Shown here: in pieces, positions 1-10,570 of the stretch | Layout: every line of letters begins with the position of its first letter | Numbering within the stretch: position 1 is the stretch's first letter | Assembly (NCBI GenBank): GCA_024196135.1 | Contig: JAMQCK010000734.1 | Location: forward strand, 1-16,830 | Reading direction: 5' to 3' | Length of the DNA stretch: 16,830 nucleotides | From: Pleurotus ostreatus/Saccharomyces cerevisiae fusant | Lineage: Eukaryota > Opisthokonta | The notes under the pieces: generated by a model | The model's input: only the letters and a program-made list of their open reading frames with translations | Told to the model about the DNA's origin: nothing | The model's database searches: none | Position numbers and translations under genes: made by a program

Positions 1-34
1 GACGTCAACTTTTATCGCATCGGGTGACGAGCTC

Positions 35-380
35 CTAAGATGCGCCTGCAAGTGAAAGCACTAGACTGGCGATGACCGACACATTTAACCCCCGCCTCGG
101 GGGAACCGGACAGGAGGAGTGTAGAGCTGAATTGCTTGGGCGCGAACAAGTCACCAGCAAATCATAGGCAGGCAGGTTGAGGAGCGCCTCTCCATCAAAG
201 GAGGCAAAGACCCGGTACTCGAATTGAGCGTAGGACGGACGCACGCACTCGACCATCCACCGCCGATGACGACGTCATTAGTGTGCGCGTGTTTGAACAC
301 ATTCTCACCGAATGAGGCAAGGGTAGGTACGCGTCATCCTCCGCACACTCACTATCGCCAGCGACGTGGACTTCGGACAT
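35..380 (-). CDS. Possible N-terminal part of a divergent gene leaving the left edge
   Basis: This is a weak candidate. On the minus strand an ATG at 380 opens a 24-codon exon that ends at a GTGAGA donor (308). A second open stretch at about 256-35 in another frame includes the segment AQFEYRVFASFDGEALLNLP, which looks like real protein rather than noise. I could not place a clean CAG/TAG acceptor between the two, and the reading reaches a stop near 35 unless another intron removes it. If it is real, its ATG would be 58 bases from the F-box ATG, head to head, so the two genes would share a short promoter. I recognise no family. Confidence 0.25.
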
Positions 381-438
381 AGTGAGCGGCGAATTTTCGA
401 AGCGCATTGAGCGACACAACTCATAATTTCGTACAGAG

Positions 439-1644
439 ATGGACCCATCATCGATCCTACCCTACGAGACGTTCTCCGCTATTTGCGTCGAGTTCGCTTT
501 CGACATCGTGCAGTCCGAAAGGCGTGCGTTCACCATCTGGAAGTCTCTCACGGGCGTGAGTCGGGCGTGGCGATCTATCGCCCGGCAGACACCAGACCTG
601 TGGACTGTTCTGTGTCCTGTGCGCCACCGACGTCTATCTCCCACCATTCACTTTGCAGAACAGAGCGTCCTCGCCCGGAACCGGCCGCTCCACGTCATAT
701 GGCCCGATGTTCCTCACGCCTTCGAAGACAGTGCACCTGCCGTAGCAGCTCTTGCCGAACAGCTCCATCATCTGCAGTACACGTCTACTATGCGAGCGCT
801 CTCCCGACAATCGCTAGGGACACTCCCTCATGTCACCACAGTTGACATATCGATGTGGGAGCCGGCGAGTATGGACGCGCTGCGGGCTCTGCGAGACACA
901 CCTGCTCTGCAATCGCTTACCTTGACGCTCGTATCTGAACCGGATATGTGGGATCGTACACTAGACCCTGTCTCATTCTTCGTCCCAAAAGTACCTCACC
1001 TCACATGCCTGATTCTACACGCCTCCGCCCAGCTGGTCTTTCATGCACAAACATGCATGGACTTGCTGTCAGCGAGCAAAGAGACTCTCATTTGCGTGGC
1101 TGTCACTGGTGACATTTTCTGGCCGTTGGGGATGTCGCCAAATGCGCAAATCACGTTGGAGTTGGGAGCGCTTCAGGTCCTTACCCTTTCGCATACTGCT
1201 GCACGACTGATGTATGCGATACGCACGCCCAACGCCCAAGACATTGAAGTACGACAAGTCGACTGGCCGACGCTCGGAAACGCAGCGCTAGCGACGTGCT
1301 TGGGGTCAAATTCAGAAGCTTTGACGTACTTGCACTTCACGCACGTTGGCGCCGTAGCATCCGCCACTGTCCGCGACGCACTTGCAGTACTTGAACCTTG
1401 CACGTCCGTGGAAACCCTTGTACTCGACTTCAGCGAAGCCTTGCCTTCGAAGGTCAGGTTCGGGCGGCTGATCATGCGCGCCCTAATAGACTATGACGCG
1501 TTGCCGTCTCTAAAGAACCTCTATGTTTGGCTTGGAAGTAGATGGAGGTACGAGGACATTGATCTTCTTCACGAGTTACAACAAAAGATATCGCCACCAA
1601 ACACTCGCAACGTAGCTATTCACTCAGATCAGCACTGCGGATAA
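439..1644 (+). CDS. F-box protein with leucine-rich C-terminal part
   Basis: This is a single-exon gene of 401 codons. The N-terminus carries an F-box-like segment: ILPYETFSAIC at about residues 6-16 fits the LPxE start of the F-box. VSRAWRSIARQTPDLWTVL at about residues 40-58 fits the usual VSRxWRxIAxxTPxLW second half seen in mushroom F-box proteins. From about residue 90 to 370 the protein has repeated leucine-rich strand/helix pieces (for example LQSLTLTLV, LTCLILHAS, LQVLTLSHT, VETLVLDFS), as in F-box/LRR proteins. By family knowledge the F-box binds Skp1 in an SCF ubiquitin ligase and the repeats select the target; the target cannot be inferred. F-box genes are strongly expanded in Agaricomycetes and usually lack introns or have few, as here. 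The ATG is the first in frame and gives a complete F-box. The gene lies outside the inverted-repeat interval that begins at 2711. Confidence 0.85.
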   Translation: MDPSSILPYETFSAICVEFAFDIVQSERRAFTIWKSLTGVSRAWRSIARQTPDLWTVLCPVRHRRLSPTIHFAEQSVLARNRPLHVIWPDVPHAFEDSAPAVAALAEQLHHLQYTSTMRALSRQSLGTLPHVTTVDISMWEPASMDALRALRDTPALQSLTLTLVSEPDMWDRTLDPVSFFVPKVPHLTCLILHASAQLVFHAQTCMDLLSASKETLICVAVTGDIFWPLGMSPNAQITLELGALQVLTLSHTAARLMYAIRTPNAQDIEVRQVDWPTLGNAALATCLGSNSEALTYLHFTHVGAVASATVRDALAVLEPCTSVETLVLDFSEALPSKVRFGRLIMRALIDYDALPSLKNLYVWLGSRWRYEDIDLLHELQQKISPPNTRNVAIHSDQHCG

Positions 1645-2710
1645 CCCACTTTACCTTGAATATGTTACGCATCAGTAATACACGACGTGTACGCACATGA
1701 ACACCACGCCTTGCCCAGCTTCCCGAACCGCCGCCACGACTCGAATGGACGCGCACCAAAGGAAAGTGGTGTATAGTGTCGTCGGTAACCATTGTAACCA
1801 CATTTGATCTACTCAGTATGTACAATGCGCAACTTTCAAGCAGTACCGGTCATACATAAGCGATCCAAATCACCCGCGATGCAAGCGCAAAAGCAGGAGC
1901 GTGGTTTGTAGGTCGAGCGATTCGGCATAAAGCGTGACTCTGTGGACAACGAGCGAGAACATCACCATGACCAACACAAACGCACACGCCTCGATACGCC
2001 TATCCTTCTGTCGCCTTCCCATCGACCGGCCGTGACGACAGCGACCACCGGTCACCCACGTACAGAAACGATGCCATGTAAAGGTGACAAGATCGCCAAC
2101 CGCTTTCATGACGACCCGACCCTCTCGGCTGAACACGACAGAAATCGGCGACACCGCGCAATCTCTGTATATACCAACCGACCACTCGTCAAGCACAGAA
2201 TGCCGAGGACGCCATGCATGCCCTCGAGACGGCGCGCGAGAGCTCCATCCCCAGATACGCAAGTACCGACCGGAGCATGTGGATCCCGTCGGGAGAGGTA
2301 CGCCACCTCGTACGAATGCAAGGTTGACGGTATACGCATCAGGACCATGCGTAGTCGTCACAGTTTTGGCCATATACGCACGCAGTGCATCGAAAATGTA
2401 GGCGATAGCGTTCGCTTCGTTTGCAACGCCTTCAGAGGGATCTATCAGCTGCGGGTGCTAAGTGCAGATGTACACCGTACGCACGAGCGACGCGCCCCCT
2501 AAGAGGCTCTCCGTTCTTGAAGGAGGGAATCCGAACCCACGGCATCCTCTTCTCGATACAAGGAGTGCACATGCGCCTGTTCAATGGGGCGACGTCCAAG
2601 GAGGGGAAGATGCACTTGTAGAGATGGGAGAGAGACACAACGTTGACGCACGGTGCGCTGTACAAGCGCAGGAATACCAGAAGAGCTGCTCAGCCACCTC
2701 CGGCACTATG
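1645..2710. other. Intergenic stretch without a convincing gene
   Basis: Several frames stay open here on both strands (for example 1942-2502 on plus and 2373-1870 on minus). None shows a known motif, a consistent intron pattern or a believable composition, and they overlap each other antisense. The minus strand reads MVMFSLVVHRVTLYAESLDL near 1930, which could suggest a membrane segment, but nothing around it supports a gene. It may hold decayed coding sequence; I see nothing that can be named. Confidence 0.5.
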
Positions 2711-2786
2711 ATATAGCTAAAGCCCCTGGATGTACCCAGCGGAAGTCGAGACTTCATCCCTGGGTCTACCCAGGGCCTGGCAGGGT
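2711..2786 (+). repeat. Structured repeat, copy A (left inverted copy)
   Basis: This 76-bp sequence begins ATATAGCTAAA and ends with a GC-rich core (2758-2786) containing the near-palindrome CCTGGGTCTACCCAGG. The same outer motif, the same spacing and a core matching at 26 of 29 positions occur in inverse orientation at 16303-16379. The three core differences are all G here against A there, read on the same relative strand. An earlier part, CTGGATGTACCCAG at 2727-2740, can pair imperfectly with the core, so the unit could fold as a hairpin. It may be a terminal inverted repeat or a member of a dispersed MITE-like family. The flanking octamers (2703-2710 and 16380-16387) do not match, so no target duplication is seen. 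Confidence 0.7.
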
Positions 2787-3050
2787 CAGCTGTCTGCAAC
2801 AGAACCTAGACTACTGAGAGGGTTATTCACACGGGATGACAGGGTTAAGTAGATATTGTATAGATTTCGAGCGGAATTAGTCCAAATAACACGGGATATA
2901 CTAGAGATACGTGAAATAAGTGGTAGGAACCGGTCAAACAACTGTGCGAGTGATAGGAATGCCGACAGACACGAGTCTTGACATATGCGAGTCGGCTATT
3001 GCCGCGCAGCTGTCCGGCACGGTGCGCACGGCAGGCCTTGCCGTCGACCA

Positions 3051-3408
3051 CCTCCTCGGATGCGCCGCGGACGTCGGGAGCATCGTCGGCGACGATGCGC
3101 GATGCGCGCGCTCGATGCGCGTCGCTGGCTTGCGCGTCGTCGGGGATTGCCGAACCGCCATTGTCGCTGCCGTCGCCGTCCAATTAGCTGGCCTGCGCGT
3201 CGCGGGACTGTCGTCGCCGCTGCCGGGTCCCTCCTCGGATGCGCCGCGGACGTCGGGAGCATCGTCGGCGACGATGCGCGATGCGCGCGCTCGATGCGCG
3301 TCGCTGGCTTGCGCGTGTCGGGAATTGCCGAGCCGCCTGTCGCTGCCGCCGCTGTCCAGTTAGCTGGCGTGCACCTCGCGAGGCTGCCGTCGCCGCTGCC
3401 GCACCTGA
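3051..3408. repeat. Two-copy tandem repeat, 179-bp period, very CpG-rich
   Basis: Copy 1 starts at 3051 and copy 2 at 3230. The first 87 bases of each copy (3051-3137 and 3230-3316) are identical; the remainder matches with scattered substitutions and small indels. An internal run of GATGCGCGATGCGCG-type motifs makes each copy itself repetitive. All frames are open because of the base composition, but the two copies shift frame relative to each other on both strands, so I do not treat it as coding. It lies 200 bp beyond the 3' end of the transposase gene and inside the inverted-repeat interval, where it could be a subterminal repeat of an element or an ordinary minisatellite. Confidence 0.75.
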
Positions 3409-3607
3409 CCTCAGGTGCGCCGTAGCCGCCAAAGCGTCGTTGGGGTCGTCGGACGCGATGCGGGGCAGCGCGCGTCAGCTGTTCCCGATGCAGCAGTCGT
3501 ACCATCGGAATCTGCCTCCCCTCCGATCCTCTCCATGCCCTCCAAACTAGACTACATCCCTGCTACTGGTGACTCGCCCACCATATCCCAATGACAACGC
3601 AGCCGCG

Positions 3608-6600
3608 CTATGCGCTGGGTCCTCGAGAACGAAGCCCTGCTCTCCGCGCCCCAGATGACGTAGATGCCGCTGCGACACCATCTTGTGTCGGCCCAGAAGC
3701 CTGTCGAGTACCGCTGCTGTCGGAGCGTGGACGTGGGTCGTCGTCGTCGAGGTCGAGGAGCGCTCGCGACTCCGTGAGATATTGAGCCTGGTCGTCCATG
3801 AGCGACGTCGCACGTTCGAAGACGAGGCGTTTGGTGCGTCCATATGGCTTTCCCCATTCGTCTAAAAACTTGTCGCGCATGCGACGCCATTGTTGCTCCT
3901 GTCGGAGCGCATACGCGCGCAGGCCTGAGTCGTGCGCCGATGTGCGTCCACGGGCCGACTCGGCGTGGTCGTGCCAGATCTTGCTTTGCTTCTCCAAGCT
4001 CCGGAGGCAGCGTCGCATGTCCTCGCGCAAAATCTCGACCTCCTCCGCCCATCTCTGCTTGCGCGCGCGCGCTTTCGCCCATAAGCAGCCAATCACTAGA
4101 ATACCAAGTTAGTACAGGAACTAAGCAGTCGAAGATAAAGTACCACGTACTCTGGCGTGCCTCCTCCGTATTGACCTTGACGGCCGATGCGTCTTCCTGC
4201 GACGCGCCCTTCGCTGTCCACAGCCAGGATATCTGGTGTGTGCCGGTGGATACATGTATATGCCGGGGGCGCTGAGAGGACCCGGCGCGCGACGAGGCTG
4301 CCATTGCTGCGGCGTCGGACTCCGTGATCTCCCCCTCCAGCTGCAGGTCGCGGTCGCGTAGCAGAGGGAAGTCGTCGCTCTCGGCGACATTCGAGAGGCC
4401 GAGGATCGCTTCGCGCGCCGTCCGGTAAGCGTCCGCGTCAAGCTCCAGCTTCTCCTGGATACTCGCGATCAAGCTTCGCGCTCGTGTCGAAAGTCTCTGC
4501 CCAGTGACATGGCTGTTGCGGTACTCGATGCTGTACTGCTTTGCGTGCAGCTTCTTGCGCAGCGTGTCGATAGTGTCGAGGGCCTGGGCTGTGCGCAGCT
4601 TGAGCTCCTTTGCGGGCAAGCCTTCGGCGCAGACCATGCGCCGCTTGTTGGATGGCAGAGATGATGGAAGGTGGAGGGAGATGTGTTCTGCGTCGACGGC
4701 ACGCGGCTCGGCTGTATGGTGTTCTTCGAGGTATGAGGCGAGGCCCGGCATGTAGACCTTCTGGAGCTCTAGGTACTTGTCCAGCTTGACGAGGAAAGCG
4801 CGCCGCCGGTTGTTGATGATCCCCTCGAGGCCCATAGGGATCACGGCTGGTCCTTTGAGATCCGCAAGGATACGTCGCCTGCATTGAGTGTCAGATGATA
4901 AGCATGTACTCGGCAAGATAGACGTACTGTGCACTTTCGAGTTGTAAACCCGCGACTAAAAAGGCGGTCTGGCTGATCCCGTGCACCGGCGTGTTGCCCG
5001 AGTTAACCGCCTCCATCTCTTCTGCGTCGAGCTGACGTCGAACATCGGCCTCCGACATATGGGCTGCGAGGAGGTTGTCAAGTTCGAGTTGAATTAATGC
5101 ACTAACATAAAACATACCTAACTGAGGCATCATGTACGGCGAGGGACCGTCGGGATTCCTCTCCCATGCTCGCACGGCCTTCTTCCACGTGTGTCTGTCA
5201 CTGTCGTCGACGTTCTTGTCCAGTCGTTCGAAGGCCTTAACTTGGACCTGCCGCTCGTCAAGGGCAATGACGAGACGACGCAGGAGGGTGAAGACTGATA
5301 GAAGAGTCAACCTAACGAATACAACCACAGCGCGAGGACGTACCTGAGCCAATGTTCTTGCCGAAATTGATGGAATCTACCTTCTCCTCAATCCAGCTAT
5401 GTCGCGCGCCAGCTGACATCTCCTTCGTCGCCCAGGCGAAGCCATTTAAAAGAGACCATATACGCTCTATGCCCTCTCCGTCAGCCCGGCCAAGTCCCGC
5501 GAGGTACTTGAGCGAGAAGCGTGAGCGGCAGTGCTCCTCGTGGATGGCACCATGCCAGACGGGTAAGCCGAACGCGATGTCGACGTCCGTTGCCGCGTCC
5601 TTGAGCGGAGCGGGCATCTTCTCCATTCGCGAGTCGTAATTGACGGTGTACTGGCAGCCGATATCGTATGATACGACGACGCGCGAAGGTGGTTGAGTTG
5701 CCTTCAGAACGGATGCCAGTATGTAGTCCATGTTACAATAACTGAACGGGTGTTGAGCGAATGAAGCCGCCTGAATGGAAGTCACGTACCGTTCACCCTT
5801 CTGAAGGTCTGCGAGTCCATGCGGCTGCAGAACTTCGTGGCGCGCGCAGATGACGCCTCCGACACCGGACACACGCAGGCCGGTAGAGAGCTTGGTGTCC
5901 TTCTCGGCGAGCGCGCGAAAGGCAATGCACGAACTGATCTGGAATTGCGTGAGTAAACGCCCGACGGATGCACACATTGCCAGGGGACCTACATCTTTCT
6001 CCGTAACGTACCCGGCGATGTGCTCCGCGTACGGCGCAGTCTCCACAAAGTACCCTTTCCCATCTCCTAGCGCACAATCCGCCCGCTCGTTCTTGCGAAT
6101 ACGATTCTTCAAGCGAAAGTTGGCGTCCATGGCGAGGACGGTCTGGAAGCGATACCTACAGATCTAGGTTAGATACCTGATGCCGTCTAGAAGCAAACAT
6201 TACTCACTTATCTTTCTCGTCCATTTCCTCCCACCCGTCGGGCATATTATATCCGTCGCGAGGGCAGGCCCAGCAGCGAACCGCCAGCTGCGCCGGTTGC
6301 GTCGCGACTACTCCACCCGGTGAGTGGCCTTGTCCTGACCGCTTCACGCGCAACATGAGCGCGTACTGCTGCGCCATTCGCCATAACGCCTTCTCGCGAT
6401 CCTGAGAATATCGTCAGTATTGCAATCAACCGACGAGCCGCAAAACGAACGTACCGCAACCCAGGTGAGCCGCAGAGCATCCGTTTGCTTCTCAATCACC
6501 TTGACGAAGTTGTGCGCGTTGATGTTCGCGTGCACGGCGCCGAGGCGAAAGAAGTCCAGAATCTCAAAGGTAGCACACGTCTCGGGGTCGATGGTGGTAG

Positions 6601-7552
6601 CGGGGAACCAACGGTTTCGCAGTAACTGCGTGACGTGGTCCGGAGGGTCTACGAGGCAGCAGCCACAGTAGCGATATGCGACAGTATGTATGCGACGGTC
6701 GATAACGACCATAGTGCGCACTCGGCCCTCGGGGTATATACATGGACGGCCACCGTGGCCAAGCTGATAGACGAGGCCCAAGGACGTCAGGGAAACGGTC
6801 TCCCAGAAAGATCCGGTCCAACTCTGGAACGTAGTCAGCTCGCAGGACAGATACTTGCGCATTTTGCTTACCTCGATGGTGTGCAACGGCATTGACTCGT
6901 GACGCTTGACGCAGCATTCGGTGCATTCGGTGAAGTCTCCGCAAGTCCAGCAGCACAGAAGCTGGTGTGTGTGACCGGCCGGCGTGGGCTGCACTTCGTC
7001 TCCGTCCGCAGGAGGTCGGGCGATATACTTGCGGTTGCAGGTAACACAGGATGGCGAATCGAGATGACCGCGAAGGCCGTCGCCCCAAAGCATCTCGTCC
7101 ATGTATTTCTGAGGCCAGTGGTCGTACCAAACACGCATGGGATCGACCTGAGACTCGGTCAGTCAGAGCGCGTTGATCTGCTACATTGAGCGACGCACCC
7201 AGCCTGCGCGTGAGCGCTTATGCCCAACCTCACAGAACTCGTCCTCTACTCCTGTATCTAGAGAGGCCGGACCATCCCCGCTTGCTGCCCAGTTCGAGGT
7301 CCATGGGGGATATTCAAACTCGGTATCGTCGGCGGTATCGCGAGGAACTGGAGTCCATTGCGCGTGTGATCCTTCAAGGTCACCGATTCTACGCCTCTTG
7401 GCGGGTGGCGGTACGAAGTCGTGCGCGGTGCATGTTACGTGGTCGCCGGAGTCGTTGAGGGTGTAGGAGAGGTGCGGGGCTGTGGTGAGATCCCGAGCTG
7501 CTTCGAAGTCGTGGTATACACCTCCATCTTTGGCTGGCCGTCCGCGAGGCAT
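3608..7552 (-). CDS. KDZ-family transposase with CxC2-like cysteine cluster, 11 exons
   Basis: This is a fungal Kyakuja-Dileera-Zisupton (KDZ) transposase, which by family knowledge is a DDE-type enzyme that cuts and moves its own element. My model has exons 7552-7199, 7147-6872, 6823-6455, 6401-6208, 6155-5993, 5938-5790, 5741-5344, 5294-5118, 5063-4928, 4878-4151 and 4095-3608, giving 1143 residues with no stop. Order of parts: AT-hook-like RGRP at residues 3-6; basic AKRRRIGD at about 51-58, a likely nuclear signal; CxC2-like cluster at about 150-260 with CVTC at 152-155, CCWTC at 183-187 and CTECC at 193-197; CWACP at 376-380 followed by NMPDGW; then the transposase core. Candidate catalytic residues are D408 (MDANF), D528 (SYDIGC) and E591 or E594 (GEGIER); CARH is at 483-486. 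A long helical C-terminal domain follows, ending in a DLDDDD acidic stretch and a low-complexity tail. Start chosen at MPRGRP; an upstream in-frame ATG at 7696 adds an unlikely hydrophobic leader. The introns at 6871-6824, 5992-5939, 5789-5742 and 5117-5064 are multiples of three without stops, so automatic gene calls may wrongly keep them. All core motifs are intact, so the gene may be functional. Confidence 0.93.
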
Positions 7553-7797
7553 GACGAGGATGGAAGCAGTGTAGGAGAACGCGTCGGGATGTACGAGACG
7601 TAGGAGGCAGCCGCATACTTCCTCATTGTTGATCACAAGGAAGACGGCGATCAAATGGTACACACACGCAAGCAAATATTTCACGTGACCTTGCATTCTT
7701 TGTGCCGTCGAAATCGTGTCTATTGTCTATCGACACCCAAGATGATACAAGAATGATGTAGCTATAGAGTCCTCACATATCCGCCGACTTCTCGCCT

Positions 7798-9420
7798 TCA
7801 CTTGCATGCATACGACATCTCGGCGTCCGACCCTTCAACATGCCCCGCCTCGTCTCCAGTCGGGGGCTGCAGGGCAGCCCGGACCTCATCCTCCTCGCCA
7901 TCACTCAGGTCAATGGTCGACATCCGCCTCGCCCGCACACTTTCATCCGAGTCGCTGATGATCTCGATGGGACGGGCGTCCGAAAGCTGGGTCTGAGGCC
8001 GAACAGCGCCAGCATCTTGGGAATTGGCATCGTCGTCGCTGTCGCCAGCGGTGAGATCGATGACACGGCGAGAGATATTCGCTACGGGTATGTCGTCCTG
8101 GCTGCCGACCTTGATGGTGGTAGCCGGCTTGTCCTCGTCGCTACTGATCTCGATAGGCAACGGGCGCGTGTCGGATGCATTGCTGGTTGTAGGAGGGGTC
8201 ACGATCGGCGGCGGACGCGCTCGAGGCCGAGTCGCTGCTGCAGAGGGCTCCGATCGAAGCGGATGTGGCAGCGCAGGCGTAGGCGGGAAGCGAAGGAAAC
8301 GCCTGACTGATCCATCGCCGCGCGCCGGAGGGTGGAATTGAAGTCTAGCAACAAAGTAAGTACTCTGCACTCGTTCGACCCCTATTCGTACTCACGGAGG
8401 GGTCCACGTCCCGTCGGGACGCTGTAGGGGTTTTCCAATCTCCCATGCGTCCGCGGGAAACGGCTCGTCTACCGGCCATCCGAGTGATCCTGCCCAGTCG
8501 GACGTAGGAGAGGGAGGAGGGGTACCCAAGGAGGTGCTGCTCGACGAGGGGAACCCGAGCCCGTTTCCATAGACCGGGCGAGTCGACATCCCGCCGCGCG
8601 CGTATCCGCCTCGCCTCGGCAGCCCACGAATACTAGTGCCACGCGTGGCAGGCGCGCGAAGTCCGGCGTTGCGCGCAGAACTCGACGTACGACCGCGATT
8701 GCCCAACGAAGGCGTCGCAGACTCGGTGCCTCGCAGGGGATGGAGTTCAGCGCGGTGGGTGGGACCAGGGTGACGCGGACCGCGGTATGCAGTAATGTAT
8801 GTCTCGAGAGGCGCCCCAGAAGCCAGCTGCACAAGGATCTCCTCGGTTGAGGAAACACTGGCGTCGTTGTTCGCGACCTCGCCCTCGCTTTCGCCGTCAT
8901 CCTCGTTCTCCTCCTCACTGTCCTCCTCCCCGTCTTCATCGTCACCCTCCTCCTCGCTTCCCCCTTCCCCACTTCCGTCGCTTGACGCGGTCTCCGTATC
9001 GCTCTCCATATCCTCGTCGCTTCCACTACCGCTGTTGTTAATTAGAAATGCCAAGAAACATAACAAGGCGACACACATTGCAGTGGGAGAACTTGAATGC
9101 AGCGGCCATCGCCTCGTCTCATTCAAGGTGCTGTTCGGTTCGTCGGCGGCGTTGTTGGCGGCGTTGTCGGCGGCGTTGTTGGCGGCGTTGGCATCTGGGG
9201 AGGGCGCGGCAGGCGCGGCGGTGTCGTCGTCGTCGTCGTCGCTGGCAGAACTGCCAAGGGATTCGATGAGGATGGTGACAGATACGCCCAACTCGCGCGC
9301 GAGAGTCTGCTCCAAGCGGCGAACAGCCTGGCGTGCCCGGCGGACGCCCTCGGTGTCAAGGCGAACGTCGGCGATGTGTTGGCTGTTCAGATCCATCGAA
9401 TGCGTCTCTTCTTCGGCCAT
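7798..9420 (-). CDS. Disordered acidic protein with RG-rich stretch and four SUMO-interacting motifs
   Basis: The model has exons 9420-9077, 9031-8396 and 8344-7798, giving 508 residues. The 51-base intron 8395-8345 (GTGAGT donor, TACTTAC branch, CTAG acceptor) joins two frames cleanly. The 45-base intron 9076-9032 (CTAAT branch, ACAG acceptor) is in frame; if kept it adds a false hydrophobic segment. Residues 1-55 are mostly helical; a DDDDDD run and an Asn/Ala repeat follow; about 116-175 is almost all Glu, Asp, Ser and Gly; near 240-285 there is an RG-rich stretch (RGLPRRGGYARGG). The C-terminus holds four hydrophobic-plus-acidic motifs: LPIEISSDED (389-398), RVIDLTAGDSDDD (420-432), RPIEIISDSDE (451-461) and STIDLSDGEEDE (469-480). 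These match SUMO-interacting motifs, which add a beta strand to SUMO and use the acidic flank for affinity. No RING or other catalytic domain is visible. The stop lies 245 bp upstream of the transposase start on the same strand. The start is ATG 9420; the codon at 9438 is GTG. The protein family is not recognised. Confidence 0.8.
9145..9191. repeat. 12-bp coding minisatellite, about four copies
   Basis: The unit GGCGGCGTTGTT is repeated at 9145, 9157, 9169 and 9181 with one T/C variant. It is inside exon 1 of the gene on the minus strand and encodes alternating NAAN and NAAD tetrapeptides. Because the unit is a multiple of three, copy-number change would alter length without breaking the frame. 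Confidence 0.85.
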
Positions 9421-9454
9421 GGTCGTCAAAGCTGACACGGTGGAGGCAGGGTGG

Positions 9455-9463
9455 TAATATATA
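9455..9463 (-). promoter_or_regulatory. TATA-like element of the SUMO-interacting-motif gene
   Basis: On the minus strand TATATATTA lies 35-43 bases before the ATG at 9420. That implies a short 5' leader of perhaps 5-15 bases if it is used. Position and sequence fit a TATA box, but no transcript data support it. Confidence 0.4.
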
Positions 9464-10570
9464 GGAGGGAAAAATGAGCGCTGTGCCGGCAGCGATCAAT
9501 GAATGCAAAGTTAAACTATACACGTGCCGGTCACGGTTGAACTTGGGCGAGCGGTCACTCCAGTGTTTTTGTGTACTTCCTAGGAATGTGCAGCCTACGT
9601 GCATTGCTGGGGATGCTTGACTGTCTGGCAGTGTTCATTGTGGACTCGCGTGTTCCCGCTTGCTCAATATTTCTGAACAGCGCCGACTACTTCAATATCG
9701 GGATGAGCTCACGCCGCAAGTGCATGGAATTCATACTTCCGACGGATAGCGAAGGCGGTAGACACATGCTGCTCTCACCAAGAACCCCAAAGCTTGCTCT
9801 CTATTGTACAAGAAGGCGTGTTGACTTCTCATTTGAGTAATGAAAGACCGCGAGGACCGCGTTCACATCTCGTGGGGGTCATCGAGCGTTCCCTAGAAGG
9901 CGATTCCCATCGCCGCGACTCGGATTGCTTCGATCGCCTCAAACCCCACTTCAGTGCGACTCTCGGCCTTAGTATATGCTTTCACACGGATACGACGTAT
10001 ATTTCACCTGAGTACCATATAGAGCCGGCGCTTGAATCACTTCTGACTTACCACGCAGGACGTGAACATCTTGAGATCGTCCGACAGCTCCTTCACGTCT
10101 CGATGTCACCCTTATCGTCTTCTGATCGTCATTGAGTCGCTCGCGATGGATATCCCTGCACCTCAAAGTACGTCAATAAGTCCTTGTCCGTACCAGATGT
10201 TATTGGATAGCCGTAGATTATCTGTGGGGATGGCGGTAGATGATATGTGGCGCGCTCGCGCGGGTCAACGACTTTTGGAATATCCTGTTGGGTGCACATC
10301 TTCGCGCGTTGTACACATCGTTAGGGACTGTGTAGAAGTGCCTGCGACGTGCTATTGAAGTTGCTCATTGTGATGTACTCCTCGTGAAGGCGTCGGATAC
10401 TTGGAGATCTCTCGAGGAGATGAGAGAATTATATTGATTGCGGGTATTTTACAAGGGTGCAGACTCCGAGATTCAAAGTGATCTGTCTTGGGTGGGTACC
10501 ATGCATCTCTCACGCGACTGTAGAACACGCAATGGTATGATATATAGAGCATTATTGTACGGTAATACTA
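9464..10570. other. Intergenic stretch of about 1.1 kb, no convincing gene
   Basis: Short open frames exist on both strands but none has a recognisable motif. On the minus strand around 10110-10060 a short exon-like piece reads VKELSDDLKMFTSCV and ends at a good GTAAGT donor (near 10054). An in-frame stop lies just upstream and no matching next exon is visible, so it may be a remnant. Composition is more AT-rich than in the surrounding genes. Confidence 0.5.

Noticed and set aside
1870..2502. Overlapping open frames of 167 and 186 codons on opposite strands
   Set aside because: They are antisense to each other, lack motifs and splice structure, and have basic, Arg/His/Thr-rich composition typical of chance frames in GC-rich DNA.
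2525..2538. A tRNA T-arm or Pol III B-box-like sequence on the minus strand (GGGTTCGGATTCCC)
   Set aside because: The loop has one base too many for a normal T-arm. No acceptor stem, anticodon arm or A-box lies at the right distance.
2996..3505. Long open frames through the tandem repeat
   Set aside because: Frames are open on both strands, and the two repeat copies fall in different frames, so the repeat is not preserved at the protein level.
9032..9076. A hydrophobic, membrane-like segment (CVALLCFLAFLINN) in the acidic protein gene
   Set aside because: The 45 bases have a GT start, a CTAAT branch and an ACAG end. They sit between a low-complexity region and an acidic region, so an in-frame intron is the better reading.
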